Of a stretch of DNA of 64,000 nt, positions 47,936-56,376 are shown one piece after another. Positions within the stretch are counted from its first letter, which is position 1, and each line of letters starts with the position of its first letter. Source of the stretch: JACDBE01 sp963714055. GTDB taxonomy: Bacteria > Actinomycetota > Acidimicrobiia > Spongiisociales > UBA5794. The stretch lies in assembly GCA_963714055.1 (NCBI GenBank), contig OY970227.1:2976001-3040000 (forward strand), written 5' to 3'. The notes beneath the pieces were generated by a model, which ran no database searches, was not told the origin of the DNA, and saw only the letters and a list, made by a program, of their open reading frames with translations. Both the position numbers and the translations under genes were made by a program.

Positions 47936-48700
47936 ATGGTGGATGACATTCCGGTCGACGCGGCACACGATACCGCGGTCCCCGCGACCGCACCCGATCA
48001 GTTTGCCGGCGACGCTCGGGCCGACCTCGTCGCCGCCGCCACGGTGTTCGTCGGCGCGCTGAGCCGCGACCCGGACCTGGCCGACACCATCGACGAGGTC
48101 CTCGAAGAGTATCTGGGGAAACCCGACACCACCGCGGTGGCGCGCCGGCTCAACTTCGCACTCAACCACATCATCGGGAGTCCCGGAGGGAACTACCTGA
48201 TCTACTACATGGGGAGCAACGAGCCCGAGACCATCATCTCGGCGCTCGACGATGTCGACGCAACGGTGGAGGACCGCGAATTCGCCAACCGGGTGATGCG
48301 GCGGTTGCAGGCGATCTTCGGGTACGGGGTGTCGACGGTCGTTCAGGCAATGGACGAGAATCCGCACGACTGGGCGCGGGCCACGCGGAAGGTCTACTAC
48401 GACGTGCTGGAGTCGAGGTGGGTGTTCGAGCTGGACTTGGAGAAGTACAACGGTGAACTGGTGCACCTCGTCATGAGCCCCGACGCCTCAACGAGGCTCG
48501 GCGCCGGCATCATCCTGGGGATCAACGCCGTCCAGGACAATGTCTTCGACACCGAAGGCGTCACCATGCTCACTGGCGAGATCGTGAAGTTCCTCTCGAG
48601 GTTCGACGCCACCGTCACCTTCCCTCAGGCGGCGGACGGCAGTGAGCCGATGACCGGCTCCAATCGGCTCGGCGACATCACCACCGATTCAGCGGACTGA
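47936..48700 (+). CDS. Unknown protein at the end of the hydrolase-caspase module
   Basis: An intact 254-residue acidic protein beginning MVDDIPVDAAHDTA, with a helical middle (DLADTIDEVLEEYLGKPDTT; FALNHIIGSPGGNYLIYYMG; VMRRLQAIFGYGVSTVVQAM) and a tail of SNRLGDITTDSAD. There is no signal peptide or membrane helix, and I do not recognise the family. GGAGAGGAG precedes ATG 47936; a GTG at 47930 is also possible. It is the only unbroken gene of the block and directly follows the decayed genes in the same direction, so it probably belongs to the same operon. Confidence 0.65.
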   Translation: MVDDIPVDAAHDTAVPATAPDQFAGDARADLVAAATVFVGALSRDPDLADTIDEVLEEYLGKPDTTAVARRLNFALNHIIGSPGGNYLIYYMGSNEPETIISALDDVDATVEDREFANRVMRRLQAIFGYGVSTVVQAMDENPHDWARATRKVYYDVLESRWVFELDLEKYNGELVHLVMSPDASTRLGAGIILGINAVQDNVFDTEGVTMLTGEIVKFLSRFDATVTFPQAADGSEPMTGSNRLGDITTDSAD

Positions 48701-48736
48701 TCGGTCCGGCCGGCGTCGGCGCGCTTCGCCGCCGGA

Positions 48737-49126
48737 TCAGTACTCGTCTGCGCCCGTGACCATGGATTCGATGGAGTCGGCAGCATTCGTCACCAGCGTC
48801 AGCGGGCTCTCGAACTCGTTGACGTCGAGGTTCTCGAGAGGAACGGAGTGCCGGAAGACGACCGTGTCCTGGATGACCGCAACGCCACCACACACGGCGT
48901 CTCCGGCTGCTCTGGCGGAAGCCTCGATCTGAGCCGTCGTCGCCTCGCAGATCGGCGACTCGATCTGCACCCAGTGCTCGCCACCCTCCATCTCTTGGTG
49001 GAAGAGATGGACGAATTGGGATCGCTCGTCTCCGACGGCGAAGAGCAACAGGATGTGGCCCGGCTCATCCGTCTTCAGCGAGTATGTGCTTCGCACGTAG
49101 TTGGCCAATTGGTCCCAGGTAGCCAC
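48737..49126 (-). CDS. YbjN/secretion-chaperone-like protein
   Basis: A 129-residue protein: WDQLANYVRSTYSLKTDEPG, HWVQIESPICEATTAQIEAS, and a hydrophobic strand GVAVIQDTVVFRHSVPLENL. The pattern of a small alpha/beta domain with an amphipathic N-terminal helix resembles YbjN or type III secretion chaperone-like proteins, which are often of unknown role in actinobacteria. The start is GTG 49126. It faces the module at 44-48.7 kb convergently. Confidence 0.55.
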   Translation of the reverse strand: MATWDQLANYVRSTYSLKTDEPGHILLLFAVGDERSQFVHLFHQEMEGGEHWVQIESPICEATTAQIEASARAAGDAVCGGVAVIQDTVVFRHSVPLENLDVNEFESPLTLVTNAADSIESMVTGADEY

Positions 49127-49251
49127 GTCGCTCTCCCTCGATCGCAGGTCTCGGACGAGGCCTTTGACCGCAGTGTATTCGCCAAGGACCTGCGGCGACG
49201 GGTCGCCACGGTCGTCTCCTCGTAGCCTGAATGACCGAGTCGTTGATCGGC

Positions 49252-49461
49252 TCAGTAGCCGTCGGAGCCGAAGCGGAGCGTGGTGGCGATGCGGTCGCCG
49301 GTCTTCTCGGTGACCTCGAAGACGACCCGCTGGCCCTGGCGGAGGGTGCGGAACAGCGAGCCGTCGAGTGAGCCGGGACGCAGGGCCACCTCGGACCGGT
49401 CGTCGCAGACGATGACGCCGAATCCGGTCACGGGGTCGTACACCTTGACGACTCCTTGCAC
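49252..49461 (-). CDS. Cold-shock-domain-like protein
   Basis: A 69-residue OB-fold protein: GVVKVYDPVTGFGVIVCDDR aligns with the CSD motif GxVKWFNxxKGFGFI, with Val/Tyr replacing the usual Trp/Phe, and RQGQRVVFEVTEKTGDRIAT follows. It probably binds single-stranded nucleic acid weakly, or has diverged. GTG 49461 lies five bases after the rpmB stop, so the two are co-transcribed. Confidence 0.7.
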   Translation of the reverse strand: MQGVVKVYDPVTGFGVIVCDDRSEVALRPGSLDGSLFRTLRQGQRVVFEVTEKTGDRIATTLRFGSDGY

Positions 49462-49466
49462 CGGTC

Positions 49467-49655
49467 TCAGGCCTTCTCGACCTTGCCCGCCTTGATGCAC
49501 GACGTGCAGACGCGCATCCGCTTGGCGTTCGAGCCGTGCTTGACCCTGATCTTCTGGATGTTGGGCAGCCAGCGCCTGGACGACCGCTTGTGAGAGAAGC
49601 TCACCTGCTTGCCGACCCAGGGCTCCTTGGCGCACACTTCACAACGGTACGACAA
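49467..49655 (-). CDS. rpmB: 50S ribosomal protein L28
   Basis: A 62-residue L28: KQVSFSHKRSSRRWLPNIQK and RVKHGSNAKRMRVCTSCIKA are characteristic. The zinc-binding pairs CEVC (residues 5-8) and CTSC near residue 51 make this the zinc-containing form. The start is TTG 49655 with GGAGG eight bases upstream. It diverges from recG, 94 bases away, a common bacterial arrangement. Confidence 0.92.
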   Translation of the reverse strand: MSYRCEVCAKEPWVGKQVSFSHKRSSRRWLPNIQKIRVKHGSNAKRMRVCTSCIKAGKVEKA

Positions 49656-49749
49656 AAGGGAGACCTCCTGAGGCCGGGCGCCAGTGTAGCAGTGGCCCGG
49701 TGACGTCCCGCTCCGAGTCGGCGGCGGCGCCGGGGTACGCTCGGCTCCC

Positions 49750-51936
49750 ATGGCGGGACGATCCCTTGCTTATCTCACCACCCTTCCCACCCAACTCGTG
49801 AAGGGGATCGGTCCGGCGATCTCTCGGCGGTTCCACGAGGTCGGGGTCGACTCGGTGGCGGATCTCCTGCTCCATGTTCCCCGCCGCTATCTCGACCGAT
49901 CCCAACTCTTCGATCTCGCCGGTGTGCCGATCGGCGAGGAGGTGACGGTCGGTGGGACCGTCGAGAAGGTCGACAGCCGCCGCCTTCGTGGCAATCGCAC
50001 CATGACGGAGGCAGTCGTGTCCGACGGCACCAGCCGGATGCGGGTGGTCTGGTTCAACCCGTACCTCAAGTTGGAGGAGGGCGCCGAGGTCGCCCTGTCG
50101 GGCAAGGTCGAGCTGTTCAGGGGACATCTCCAGATGAAGTCGCCCGATGTGGAGAGGCTCGACCGCCCCGGCGAGCCGCTGGTGACCGGCCGGGTGGTCC
50201 CGGTGTACCCGGCCTTGGGGGGCCTGACCCCGGTGAAGGTGCGCCGTGCGGTCGACAACGCGTTGCGGCGAGCGAGGCCCATCGAGGAGGTGCTGCCTAC
50301 CGACATGATCGAAAGAGGCGACCTCGTCGACCGTGACTCGGCCTTCGTCGGTGTCCACTTCCCCGATGATCTGGCCCAGGTCGGGCCGGCCCGCCGGCGA
50401 CTCGTCTTCGACGAGCTCTTCCGGCTCGAGGTGGCGCTCGCCCTGCGAAAACGGCGCCTCGTCGACGACGAGCCCGGGCTGGCCCACGTGGTCGACGGGG
50501 CCTTGGTGCGCCGCTTCGAGGCGGCGTTGCCTTACCAGCTCACCGGGGCGCAGCGGCGGGCGATCGACGAGATCACGGCCGATCTCGCATCCCCGCACCC
50601 GATGCACCGGCTGCTGCAGGGGGAAGTGGGCTCCGGAAAGACCGTGGTCGCCTTCGCCGCCCTGCTCACCGCGGTGCAGGGGGGGTACCAGGGGGCGGTG
50701 ATGGCGCCGACCGAGGTGCTGGCGGCGCAGCACTACCTCGGCATGGTCGACCTGGTGGAGGACGCCGGGATGAAGCCGTCGCCGGTCGACCCCGGTACCG
50801 CCCGCGGGCAGGATGGCCTGTTCGGCGGCGACGCCGCCGACGCCGCGCGGCCGGCGGTGCGGATGGCGCTGCTCACCGGAAAGCAGGCATCGGTCAACTT
50901 CACCGCCGGGCCGGTCCGTCCCGGAGACGTAGCGCGATGGATCGCCGACGGCACCGTCGACATCGCCGTCGGGACCCATGCGCTGATCCAAGAAGGCGTG
51001 GACTTCGCCCGTCTCGGGGTTGCCGTGGTCGACGAGCAGCACCGCTTCGGGGTACATCAGCGCATGGAGCTGCGCGAGAAGTCGGCGGACCATCAGCCCG
51101 ACCTGCTGATCATGACCGCCACCCCGATCCCTCGAACGCTGGCCATGACGCTCTACGGGGATCTCGACGTGTCGCTGCTCGACGAGATGCCCCCGGGCCG
51201 GAGCCCGGTGGAGACCCGGGTGGTCGGCAAGGCGGCAGATGCGCTGGAGGACGTCTACCGGCTGGTGCGGTCCGAGGTGGGCAAGGGTCGCCAGGCGTTC
51301 GTGGTCTGCCCGCTGGTCGAGGAGAGCGACAAGACGGAGGCGGCCTCGGCCGTGGCCGAGCTCGGCCGACTCGAGGGGGTGTTCCCCGAGCTGCGACTGG
51401 GGCTGATCCACGGCCAGCTCAAGACCGATGAGAAGCATGCCGCCATGCACGCCATGAAGGAGCAGCGCATCGACGTGCTGGTGGCGACCACGGTGATCGA
51501 GGTGGGCATCGACATCCCCAACGCCACTGTCATGGTCATCGAGGACGCCGACCGGTTCGGGCTCAGCCAGCTCCACCAGCTGCGGGGGAGGGTGGGCCGG
51601 GGGGAGCACCAGGCCTACTGCGTCCTGATCGCCGAGCCGACGACGGTCGAGGCCGAGCAGCGGCTGGCTGCCATGGCGGCGACCAACGACGGGTTCGAGC
51701 TCGCCGAGGAGGACCTGCGGATCCGGGGGCAGGGAACGGTCTTCGGGGCCCGGCAGGCGGGCGCCAAGGACCTCAGGATCGCCGACATCCTGCGCGATGC
51801 CGACCTCTTGGTGGCCGCCCGCCGCGAGGCGTTCGCCCTGGTCGAGGACGACCCCGCCCTGGAGCGCCATCCCGAGCTGGCAGACGAGGTGAGGGCCATG
51901 CTCGGCCAGGAGGTCGATTGGCTGTTCAAGAGCTGA
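49750..51936 (+). CDS. recG: ATP-dependent DNA helicase RecG
   Basis: Branch-migration helicase that regresses forks and processes Holliday junctions, 728 residues. The N-terminal wedge/OB domain (GEEVTVGGTVEKVDSRRLRG) is followed by motifs I GEVGSGKTVVA, Ia APTEVLAAQHY, II VVDEQHRFGV, III MTATPIPRTLA, V ATTVIEVGIDIPNATVM and VI HQLRGRVGRGE, and the RecG-specific TRG region (LRIRGQGTVFGARQAG). Start ATG 49750. Confidence 0.95.
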   Translation: MAGRSLAYLTTLPTQLVKGIGPAISRRFHEVGVDSVADLLLHVPRRYLDRSQLFDLAGVPIGEEVTVGGTVEKVDSRRLRGNRTMTEAVVSDGTSRMRVVWFNPYLKLEEGAEVALSGKVELFRGHLQMKSPDVERLDRPGEPLVTGRVVPVYPALGGLTPVKVRRAVDNALRRARPIEEVLPTDMIERGDLVDRDSAFVGVHFPDDLAQVGPARRRLVFDELFRLEVALALRKRRLVDDEPGLAHVVDGALVRRFEAALPYQLTGAQRRAIDEITADLASPHPMHRLLQGEVGSGKTVVAFAALLTAVQGGYQGAVMAPTEVLAAQHYLGMVDLVEDAGMKPSPVDPGTARGQDGLFGGDAADAARPAVRMALLTGKQASVNFTAGPVRPGDVARWIADGTVDIAVGTHALIQEGVDFARLGVAVVDEQHRFGVHQRMELREKSADHQPDLLIMTATPIPRTLAMTLYGDLDVSLLDEMPPGRSPVETRVVGKAADALEDVYRLVRSEVGKGRQAFVVCPLVEESDKTEAASAVAELGRLEGVFPELRLGLIHGQLKTDEKHAAMHAMKEQRIDVLVATTVIEVGIDIPNATVMVIEDADRFGLSQLHQLRGRVGRGEHQAYCVLIAEPTTVEAEQRLAAMAATNDGFELAEEDLRIRGQGTVFGARQAGAKDLRIADILRDADLLVAARREAFALVEDDPALERHPELADEVRAMLGQEVDWLFKS

Positions 51937-51958
51937 TTTCGCTTCCGATGTCTTCTTT

Positions 51959-51982
51959 CCCCTCCCCCGAATGGGGGAGGGG
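51959..51982. terminator. 10-bp hairpin after recG
   Basis: CCCCTCCCCC, loop GAAT, GGGGGAGGGG: a perfect stem 23 bases after the recG stop, preceded rather than followed by a T-rich stretch (TCTTCTTT). It probably ends recG transcripts. On the other strand the T-rich side would read as A-rich. Confidence 0.6.
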
Positions 51983-52130
51983 TGGCAGCGGCACGGGCCG
52001 AAGGCCTTCAAGGATGACGGGGAGGGGTGCGATGGCCACCGGGTCGAGCCGATCCCGGGGAGGGGAAACTCCCCGCCGCCTGACGGCGGCACTCCTCCCC
52101 GATCCCGGGGAGGGGAAACGAGCCGGCCCG

Positions 52131-52350
52131 GGGGGATTGGACGGCCCGCGATGGGGTAGGGGCCCCATCTGCGGGAGGAGGGCCGACCGGTGTCGGTTCA
52201 GCGTCTGTGTCATGGTGACGGTGCCCTCGAGGTCGGCCCGGGGGGATTGGACGGCCCGCGATGGGGTAGGGGCCCCATCTGCGGGAGGAGGGCCGACCGG
52301 CGTCTGTTCGGCGCCTGTGTCATGGTGACTGTGCCCTCGAGGTCGGCCCG
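52131..52350. repeat. Two tandem 110-bp units carrying the dispersed palindromic repeat
   Basis: Units begin at 52131 and 52241 (GGGGGATTGG) and differ at only a few positions; a third copy starts at 52341 and stops after CCCGGG. Each contains the hairpin core CCCGCGATGGGG-TAGGGG-CCCCATCTGCGGG also found at 31690-31806 and 62295-62343, followed by GGCCGACCGG. With the recG hairpin and a repeated GGGGAGGGGAAAC segment (52061, 52107), this explains the 423-base gap before rsmD. Confidence 0.85.
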
Positions 52351-52359
52351 GGTATATCA

Positions 52360-52932
52360 ATGAGGATCATTGCCGGGGTCGCCAAGGGTCGGCGACTGAA
52401 CGGGCCGACGGGACGGGCCACCAGACCGTTCTTGGAACGGGCCCGCGAGGCCGTGTTCTCCTCGCTGGGGGCGCTGGTCGAGAACGCCGCCGTGCTCGAC
52501 CTCTTCGCCGGCACCGGATCGCTGGGGTTGGAGGCGATGAGCCGCGGCGCCGCCACGGTCACCTTCGTCGAGCGTGACCGGAACGCCTTGGCCGTACTGC
52601 GCCGCAACATCGAGGCGGTCGGGCTGGGCGGCACCGTGGTCGCCGGCGACGTGGAGCGGTTCGTCGCCTCGTCCACGGGGGAAGGCGCGTACGACCTGGC
52701 CTTCGTTGACCCTCCTTACGACGTCCCGCTACCTTCTGTGGCGCGCATCCTCGAAGGACTGGAGCGCGCCATGGGGAAGGGTGCAGTGGTCGTCGTCCAC
52801 CGGCGGCGCGGCGAGGAACTGCCCGTTCCCGCCGGCTACGCGGTGACCGACCGGCGCCGGTACGGAGACTCCGAGATCTGGAGGCTGGTTGTGGACGAGC
52901 GGGCGGCCGATGATCGTGGGGCATCGCCTTGA
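52360..52932 (+). CDS. rsmD: 16S rRNA (guanine966-N2)-methyltransferase RsmD
   Basis: Methylates G966 of 16S rRNA, 190 residues. It has the canonical start MRIIAGVAKGRRL, TRPFLERAREAVFSSL, SAM motif VLDLFAGTGSLGLEAMSRG, and the catalytic DPPY in LAFVDPPYDVPL. No clear Shine-Dalgarno precedes ATG 52360, which follows the truncated third copy of the 110-bp repeat, so the repeat lies in its promoter region. It overlaps coaD by four bases. Confidence 0.93.
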   Translation: MRIIAGVAKGRRLNGPTGRATRPFLERAREAVFSSLGALVENAAVLDLFAGTGSLGLEAMSRGAATVTFVERDRNALAVLRRNIEAVGLGGTVVAGDVERFVASSTGEGAYDLAFVDPPYDVPLPSVARILEGLERAMGKGAVVVVHRRRGEELPVPAGYAVTDRRRYGDSEIWRLVVDERAADDRGASP

Positions 52933-53411
52933 CCACCGCCGCACTCATCCCCGGCAGCTTCGACCCACCGACCAGGGGCCACCTGGACGTGATAGACCGC
53001 TGCGTGTCGATCTTCGACAGGGTCCGCGTCGGGGTGATCGCCAATCCCGCCAAGGATCCGCTGTTCACCGCCGAACAGCGCATGGCGCTGCTGGTCGAAT
53101 GCTGTGAGCAGTGGCCGTCGGTCGAGGTCGACCAGTTCTCCGGCCTCCTGGTCGACTACGCCGACGCCGAGGGGATCAGGATCATCGTCAAGGGCCTCCG
53201 CGCGGTGACCGACTTCGACTACGAGCTGCAGATGGCGCAGATGAACCGTCACCTGTCTTCCGACGTGGTCACCCTGTTCGTCGCCACCAAGCCGGAGTAC
53301 GGCTACCTGTCTTCGTCGCTGGTCAAGCAGGTCGCCAGGCTCGGAGCCTCGGTGGAGGCGCTGGTCCCGGAACCGGTCGCCCTGGCGCTCAAGGAGGCGT
53401 TCTCCACGTGA
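52929..53411 (+). CDS. coaD: Phosphopantetheine adenylyltransferase
   Basis: Converts 4'-phosphopantetheine and ATP to dephospho-CoA in CoA synthesis, 160 residues. It has the nucleotidyltransferase motif PGSFDPPTRGHLDVI (T/HxGH form), KGLRAVTDFDYELQMAQMN, and the ISSS-like motif YGYLSSSLVKQVA. The start is TTG 52929 overlapping the rsmD stop (TTGA). The rsmD-coaD order is standard in actinobacteria. Confidence 0.95.
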   Translation: MTTAALIPGSFDPPTRGHLDVIDRCVSIFDRVRVGVIANPAKDPLFTAEQRMALLVECCEQWPSVEVDQFSGLLVDYADAEGIRIIVKGLRAVTDFDYELQMAQMNRHLSSDVVTLFVATKPEYGYLSSSLVKQVARLGASVEALVPEPVALALKEAFST

Positions 53412-53923
53412 CCGAGGACTCCCGACCGGCGCCGCCGCCGATCCCGGGCCAGATCATCGACCAGATCGAGGATCTCATCGTCGCCGTCGAAGAGGCGCGA
53501 CCGGTGCCGCTCTCCCAGAACGTCATGTTCAACCGCGACGACTTCGTGGACCGGCTGCGGGCCCTGCAGGAGGCGCTCCCCGAGGAGCTGCGGGCGGCTC
53601 GATGGATGGTGCGGCAACGGGAGACGTACATCACCAGGACGAACGACAAGGCGCGCGAGGTGCTCGCCGAGGCCCAGGCCCGCTCGGAGGAGCTGGTCAG
53701 CGAGCATTACGTCGTCGCCGAAGCGGTGGAGGAGGCCAACCGCCTGGTGCGAAACGCCGAGACGGAGGCGGAGCGGATCCGGCTCGAGGCCGAGGACTTC
53801 GCCGAGAGGCACCTGTCCGAGGCCGAGACCGTCCTCGGCGAGCTGCTCCGCTACGTGCGTGAGTCACGCGCCGAGCTGCACCGCACCCTGCCTGCCCCGA
53901 TCGACCCGCCGGTGTCCGAATAG
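53408..53923 (+). CDS. sepIVA: SepIVA-like DivIVA-family septation protein
   Basis: A cytoplasmic coiled-coil protein of 171 residues: MFNRDDFVDRLRALQEALPE, then a long helix (REVLAEAQARSEELVSEHYV; EANRLVRNAETEAERIRLEA) typical of DivIVA proteins. Gene order (coaD, this gene, DUF177, rpmF, rnc region) matches mycobacterial sepIVA (Rv2927c), required for septum formation. The GTG at 53408 overlaps the coaD stop. Function by synteny and family, not by a specific residue. Confidence 0.8.
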   Translation: MTEDSRPAPPPIPGQIIDQIEDLIVAVEEARPVPLSQNVMFNRDDFVDRLRALQEALPEELRAARWMVRQRETYITRTNDKAREVLAEAQARSEELVSEHYVVAEAVEEANRLVRNAETEAERIRLEAEDFAERHLSEAETVLGELLRYVRESRAELHRTLPAPIDPPVSE

Positions 53924-53927
53924 CGAC

Positions 53928-54482
53928 ATGGCGGCGACGTCCCCGTTCGTGGTACCGGTGGGAGAGTTGCTCCGTCACTCCGGCCAGGTGCGCCCGGTGC
54001 GGGTGGAGACGCCGGTCGATTGGGGGGTGGAGTACACCGTCACCCTGGCCGAGCCGCCGCTGGTCGCCGCGCTCGAGCTGACCGCCGTCCCCGGGGGCGT
54101 CGTTGTCCGTGGGTCGGCGGAGGTCACCATGAGGTCGACGTGCGCCCGCTGCCTCGCCGAGACGGACCACGTCCACCGGGTCGAGGTCGTCGAGCTCGCC
54201 CGACCCGCCGATGGCGGCTCCGACGATGCCGGCGAGGCCTACCCGCTCGATGGCGACCAGCTCGACCTCGAGCCGATCATCCGCGACGAGGTGTTGCTCG
54301 CCCTGCCCTTGCTGTGGCGGTGCGACCCACCCTGCCAGGGGCTGGTTCCGGGATCGATCGACCCGGAGCACCCGGAGGGACTTGGCGAAACCCCGCAAAA
54401 CGACTTGAATACCGCCGCTCCGGGACGGCGGTCGGACTCGCCCTTTGCGGCTCTCCGGGACGTTTTCGAGACCGGGGATTAG
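53928..54482 (+). CDS. DUF177/YceD-family protein
   Basis: A 184-residue protein with the DUF177 Cys motif (MRSTCARCLAETDHVHRVEV) and the acidic LEPIIRDEVLLALPLLWRCD followed by a second Cys pair (CDPPCQGL). The family almost always precedes rpmF and affects 23S rRNA maturation or accumulation in bacteria and plastids. ATG 53928 is four bases after the sepIVA stop; rpmF follows by 25 bases. Confidence 0.87.
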   Translation: MAATSPFVVPVGELLRHSGQVRPVRVETPVDWGVEYTVTLAEPPLVAALELTAVPGGVVVRGSAEVTMRSTCARCLAETDHVHRVEVVELARPADGGSDDAGEAYPLDGDQLDLEPIIRDEVLLALPLLWRCDPPCQGLVPGSIDPEHPEGLGETPQNDLNTAAPGRRSDSPFAALRDVFETGD

Positions 54483-54507
54483 ATCTCCACAGCGAGGATG
54501 CTCCGCC

Positions 54508-54684
54508 ATGGCGGTACCAAAGAAGAAGATGTCGCGCTCCAGGACGCGGCGGCGCAAGGCCACCTGGAAGGTCTCCGCTCCCGCCATCGCCACCTGCTCG
54601 CGCTGCGGTTCGGCGCACATTCCACATCGGGCCTGCCCCACGTGTGGCACGTACAACGGCCGAGCCGTCGTCCCCACGGTCTGA
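54508..54684 (+). CDS. rpmF: 50S ribosomal protein L32
   Basis: A 58-residue L32 beginning AVPKKKMSRSRTRRRKATW, with zinc ligands CSRCG and CPTCG. Located between DUF177 and plsX, three bases before the plsX start, the classic yceD-rpmF-plsX operon linking ribosome and lipid synthesis. Confidence 0.95.
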   Translation: MAVPKKKMSRSRTRRRKATWKVSAPAIATCSRCGSAHIPHRACPTCGTYNGRAVVPTV

Positions 54685-54687
54685 TAC

Positions 54688-55677
54688 GTGGCTCGGATCG
54701 CCGTCGACGCGATGGGCGGGGACCGGGCGCCGGATGAGATCGTCCACGGCACTCTCGCCGCGGCGCGCAAAGGCATCGACGCCGTTCTCGTCGGCGACCC
54801 GGACCTGATCACCGCTCAGCTGGCGGCGGCGGGAGCCGTTGACACCATCGGCGTGGTCCCCGCCACCCAGGTCATCGAGATGGGCGAGGACGCCGCCTCC
54901 GCCATCCGCGACAAGAAGGACGCATCGGTCACCGTCGCCGCTCGCTTGGTGGCGACCGGAGAGGCCGAAGGGATGGTGTCCGCCGGGTCGACCGGGGCGG
55001 CCATGGCAGCCGCCGTCTTCGTCGTCGGACGGTTGCGCGGGGTGTCCCGACCCGCCATCGCCACCCTGCTGCCGATCGGGAAAGTCATCATCGACGCCGG
55101 GGCCAACGTGTCCTGCCGGCCCGAGCACCTCGTCCAGTTCTCGGTGATGGGGTCGCTTCTGGCGACCTCCCACTTCGGCCTCCCGGACCCGAAGGTCGGG
55201 TTGCTCAACATCGGCGAGGAGGTGGGCAAGGGCCGCGACCTGGAGAAGGAGGCCCACGGCCTGCTCACCGAGGTCCCTGGGATCAACTTCGTGGGGAACG
55301 TCGAAGGCCGCGACCTCGCCGGCGACCGCGTCGACGTCATCGTCACCGACGGGTTCACCGGCAACGTGATGCTGAAGACCGCCGAAGGGGCGGCCCGCCT
55401 CACCATGCGGGCCATGCTGGAGGCGGTCTCCGGGCCCGAGTACCAGGACGCGCTGGCGGCGCTGGCGCCCCCGCTGATGGCGCTGCGGGCGAGGCTCGAC
55501 CCGGAGAGCACCGGCGGCGCGTCGTTGCTCGGGGTCAGGGGCAATGTGGTCATCGCCCACGGCTCGTCGTCGAGGGTCGCCATCGAGAACGCCATCACCT
55601 TGGCGGCGGAGAGCGCCGAACACCACGTGCCCGCCGAGATCGAGAAGAGGCTGGCGGCGACGTCGTCGGTGGTGTGA
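54688..55677 (+). CDS. plsX: Phosphate acyltransferase PlsX
   Basis: Makes acyl-phosphate from acyl-ACP for phospholipid synthesis, 329 residues. It shows ARIAVDAMGGDRAPDEIVHG at the N-terminus, GMVSAGSTGAAMAAA, PLIGKVIIDAGANVSCRPE-like core and VIVTDGFTGNVMLKTAEGAA. The start is GTG 54688. The rnc GTG follows one base after the stop. Confidence 0.95.
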   Translation: MARIAVDAMGGDRAPDEIVHGTLAAARKGIDAVLVGDPDLITAQLAAAGAVDTIGVVPATQVIEMGEDAASAIRDKKDASVTVAARLVATGEAEGMVSAGSTGAAMAAAVFVVGRLRGVSRPAIATLLPIGKVIIDAGANVSCRPEHLVQFSVMGSLLATSHFGLPDPKVGLLNIGEEVGKGRDLEKEAHGLLTEVPGINFVGNVEGRDLAGDRVDVIVTDGFTGNVMLKTAEGAARLTMRAMLEAVSGPEYQDALAALAPPLMALRARLDPESTGGASLLGVRGNVVIAHGSSSRVAIENAITLAAESAEHHVPAEIEKRLAATSSVV

Positions 55678-55678
55678 G

Positions 55679-56368
55679 GTGGTCGATCCGGCGTCGATCG
55701 CTGCCGTCGAGGAGCGCCTCGGGCACAACTTCACCAACCGGCGACTCCTCGGCGAAGCCTTGACCCACCGGTCCTACTCGGGGGAGCACGGTGACGCCGG
55801 TGACTACGAGCGCCTCGAGTTCCTGGGGGATGCCGTGCTCCAGCTCGCCGTCACCCGGCACCTCTACGAGACGTATCCCGACCTGCCCGAGGGCCAGCTG
55901 GCAAAGGTCCGTGCCGCCGTGGTCAGCGAGCGCACCCTCCACGAGATCGCCCTGCAGCTCGAGGTCGGGTCGGCGCTGCTCCTCGGCCGGGGCGAGGAGG
56001 CCACCGGTGGTCGGGCCAAGCCGTCGCTGCTCAGCGACGTCGTCGAGGCGCTGATCGGGGCGGTGTTCCTGGAGGCCGGCTACGAGCCCGCCGCTCAGGT
56101 CGTCGTGCGACTGTGGGCGGACGCGATCACCGCCCGGGCGTCGGCGCCCGGGCAGCGCGACTACAAGACCAGGTTGCAGGAGATCCTGGCTCGCACCGAC
56201 CTCCGGCCCGACTACGAGGTGGAGGAGTCCGGGCCGGATCACGCCAAGCGGTTCCGGGCGGTGGTGTCCGCCGGTGGCCGGCGGCTCGGCGAAGGTGGCG
56301 GCAGCTCGAAGAAGCGGGCCGAGCAGGACGCGGCACGCGCCGCCGTGGCCGCCCTGGGCGATCGCTGA
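55679..56368 (+). CDS. rnc: Ribonuclease III
   Basis: Double-strand RNA endonuclease for rRNA processing, 229 residues. The signature YERLEFLGDAVLQLAVTRHL carries the catalytic acidic residues; LLSDVVEALIGAVFLEAGYE supplies the other Glu. The C-terminal dsRBD runs from DYKTRLQEILA to KRAEQDAARAAVAAL. GTG 55679 overlaps the plsX end region by spacing of one base, so it is co-translated. Confidence 0.95.
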   Translation: MVDPASIAAVEERLGHNFTNRRLLGEALTHRSYSGEHGDAGDYERLEFLGDAVLQLAVTRHLYETYPDLPEGQLAKVRAAVVSERTLHEIALQLEVGSALLLGRGEEATGGRAKPSLLSDVVEALIGAVFLEAGYEPAAQVVVRLWADAITARASAPGQRDYKTRLQEILARTDLRPDYEVEESGPDHAKRFRAVVSAGGRRLGEGGGSSKKRAEQDAARAAVAALGDR

Positions 56369-56376
56369 ACAGGGCG

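Noticed and set aside
52053..52119. Two copies of GATCCCGGGGAGGGGAAAC 48 bases apart, CRISPR-like in ending GAAAC
   Set aside because: Only two copies, the spacer is itself a hairpin (CCGCCGCC/GGCGGC), and no cas genes are nearby. It is better seen as part of the repeat-rich intergenic block.
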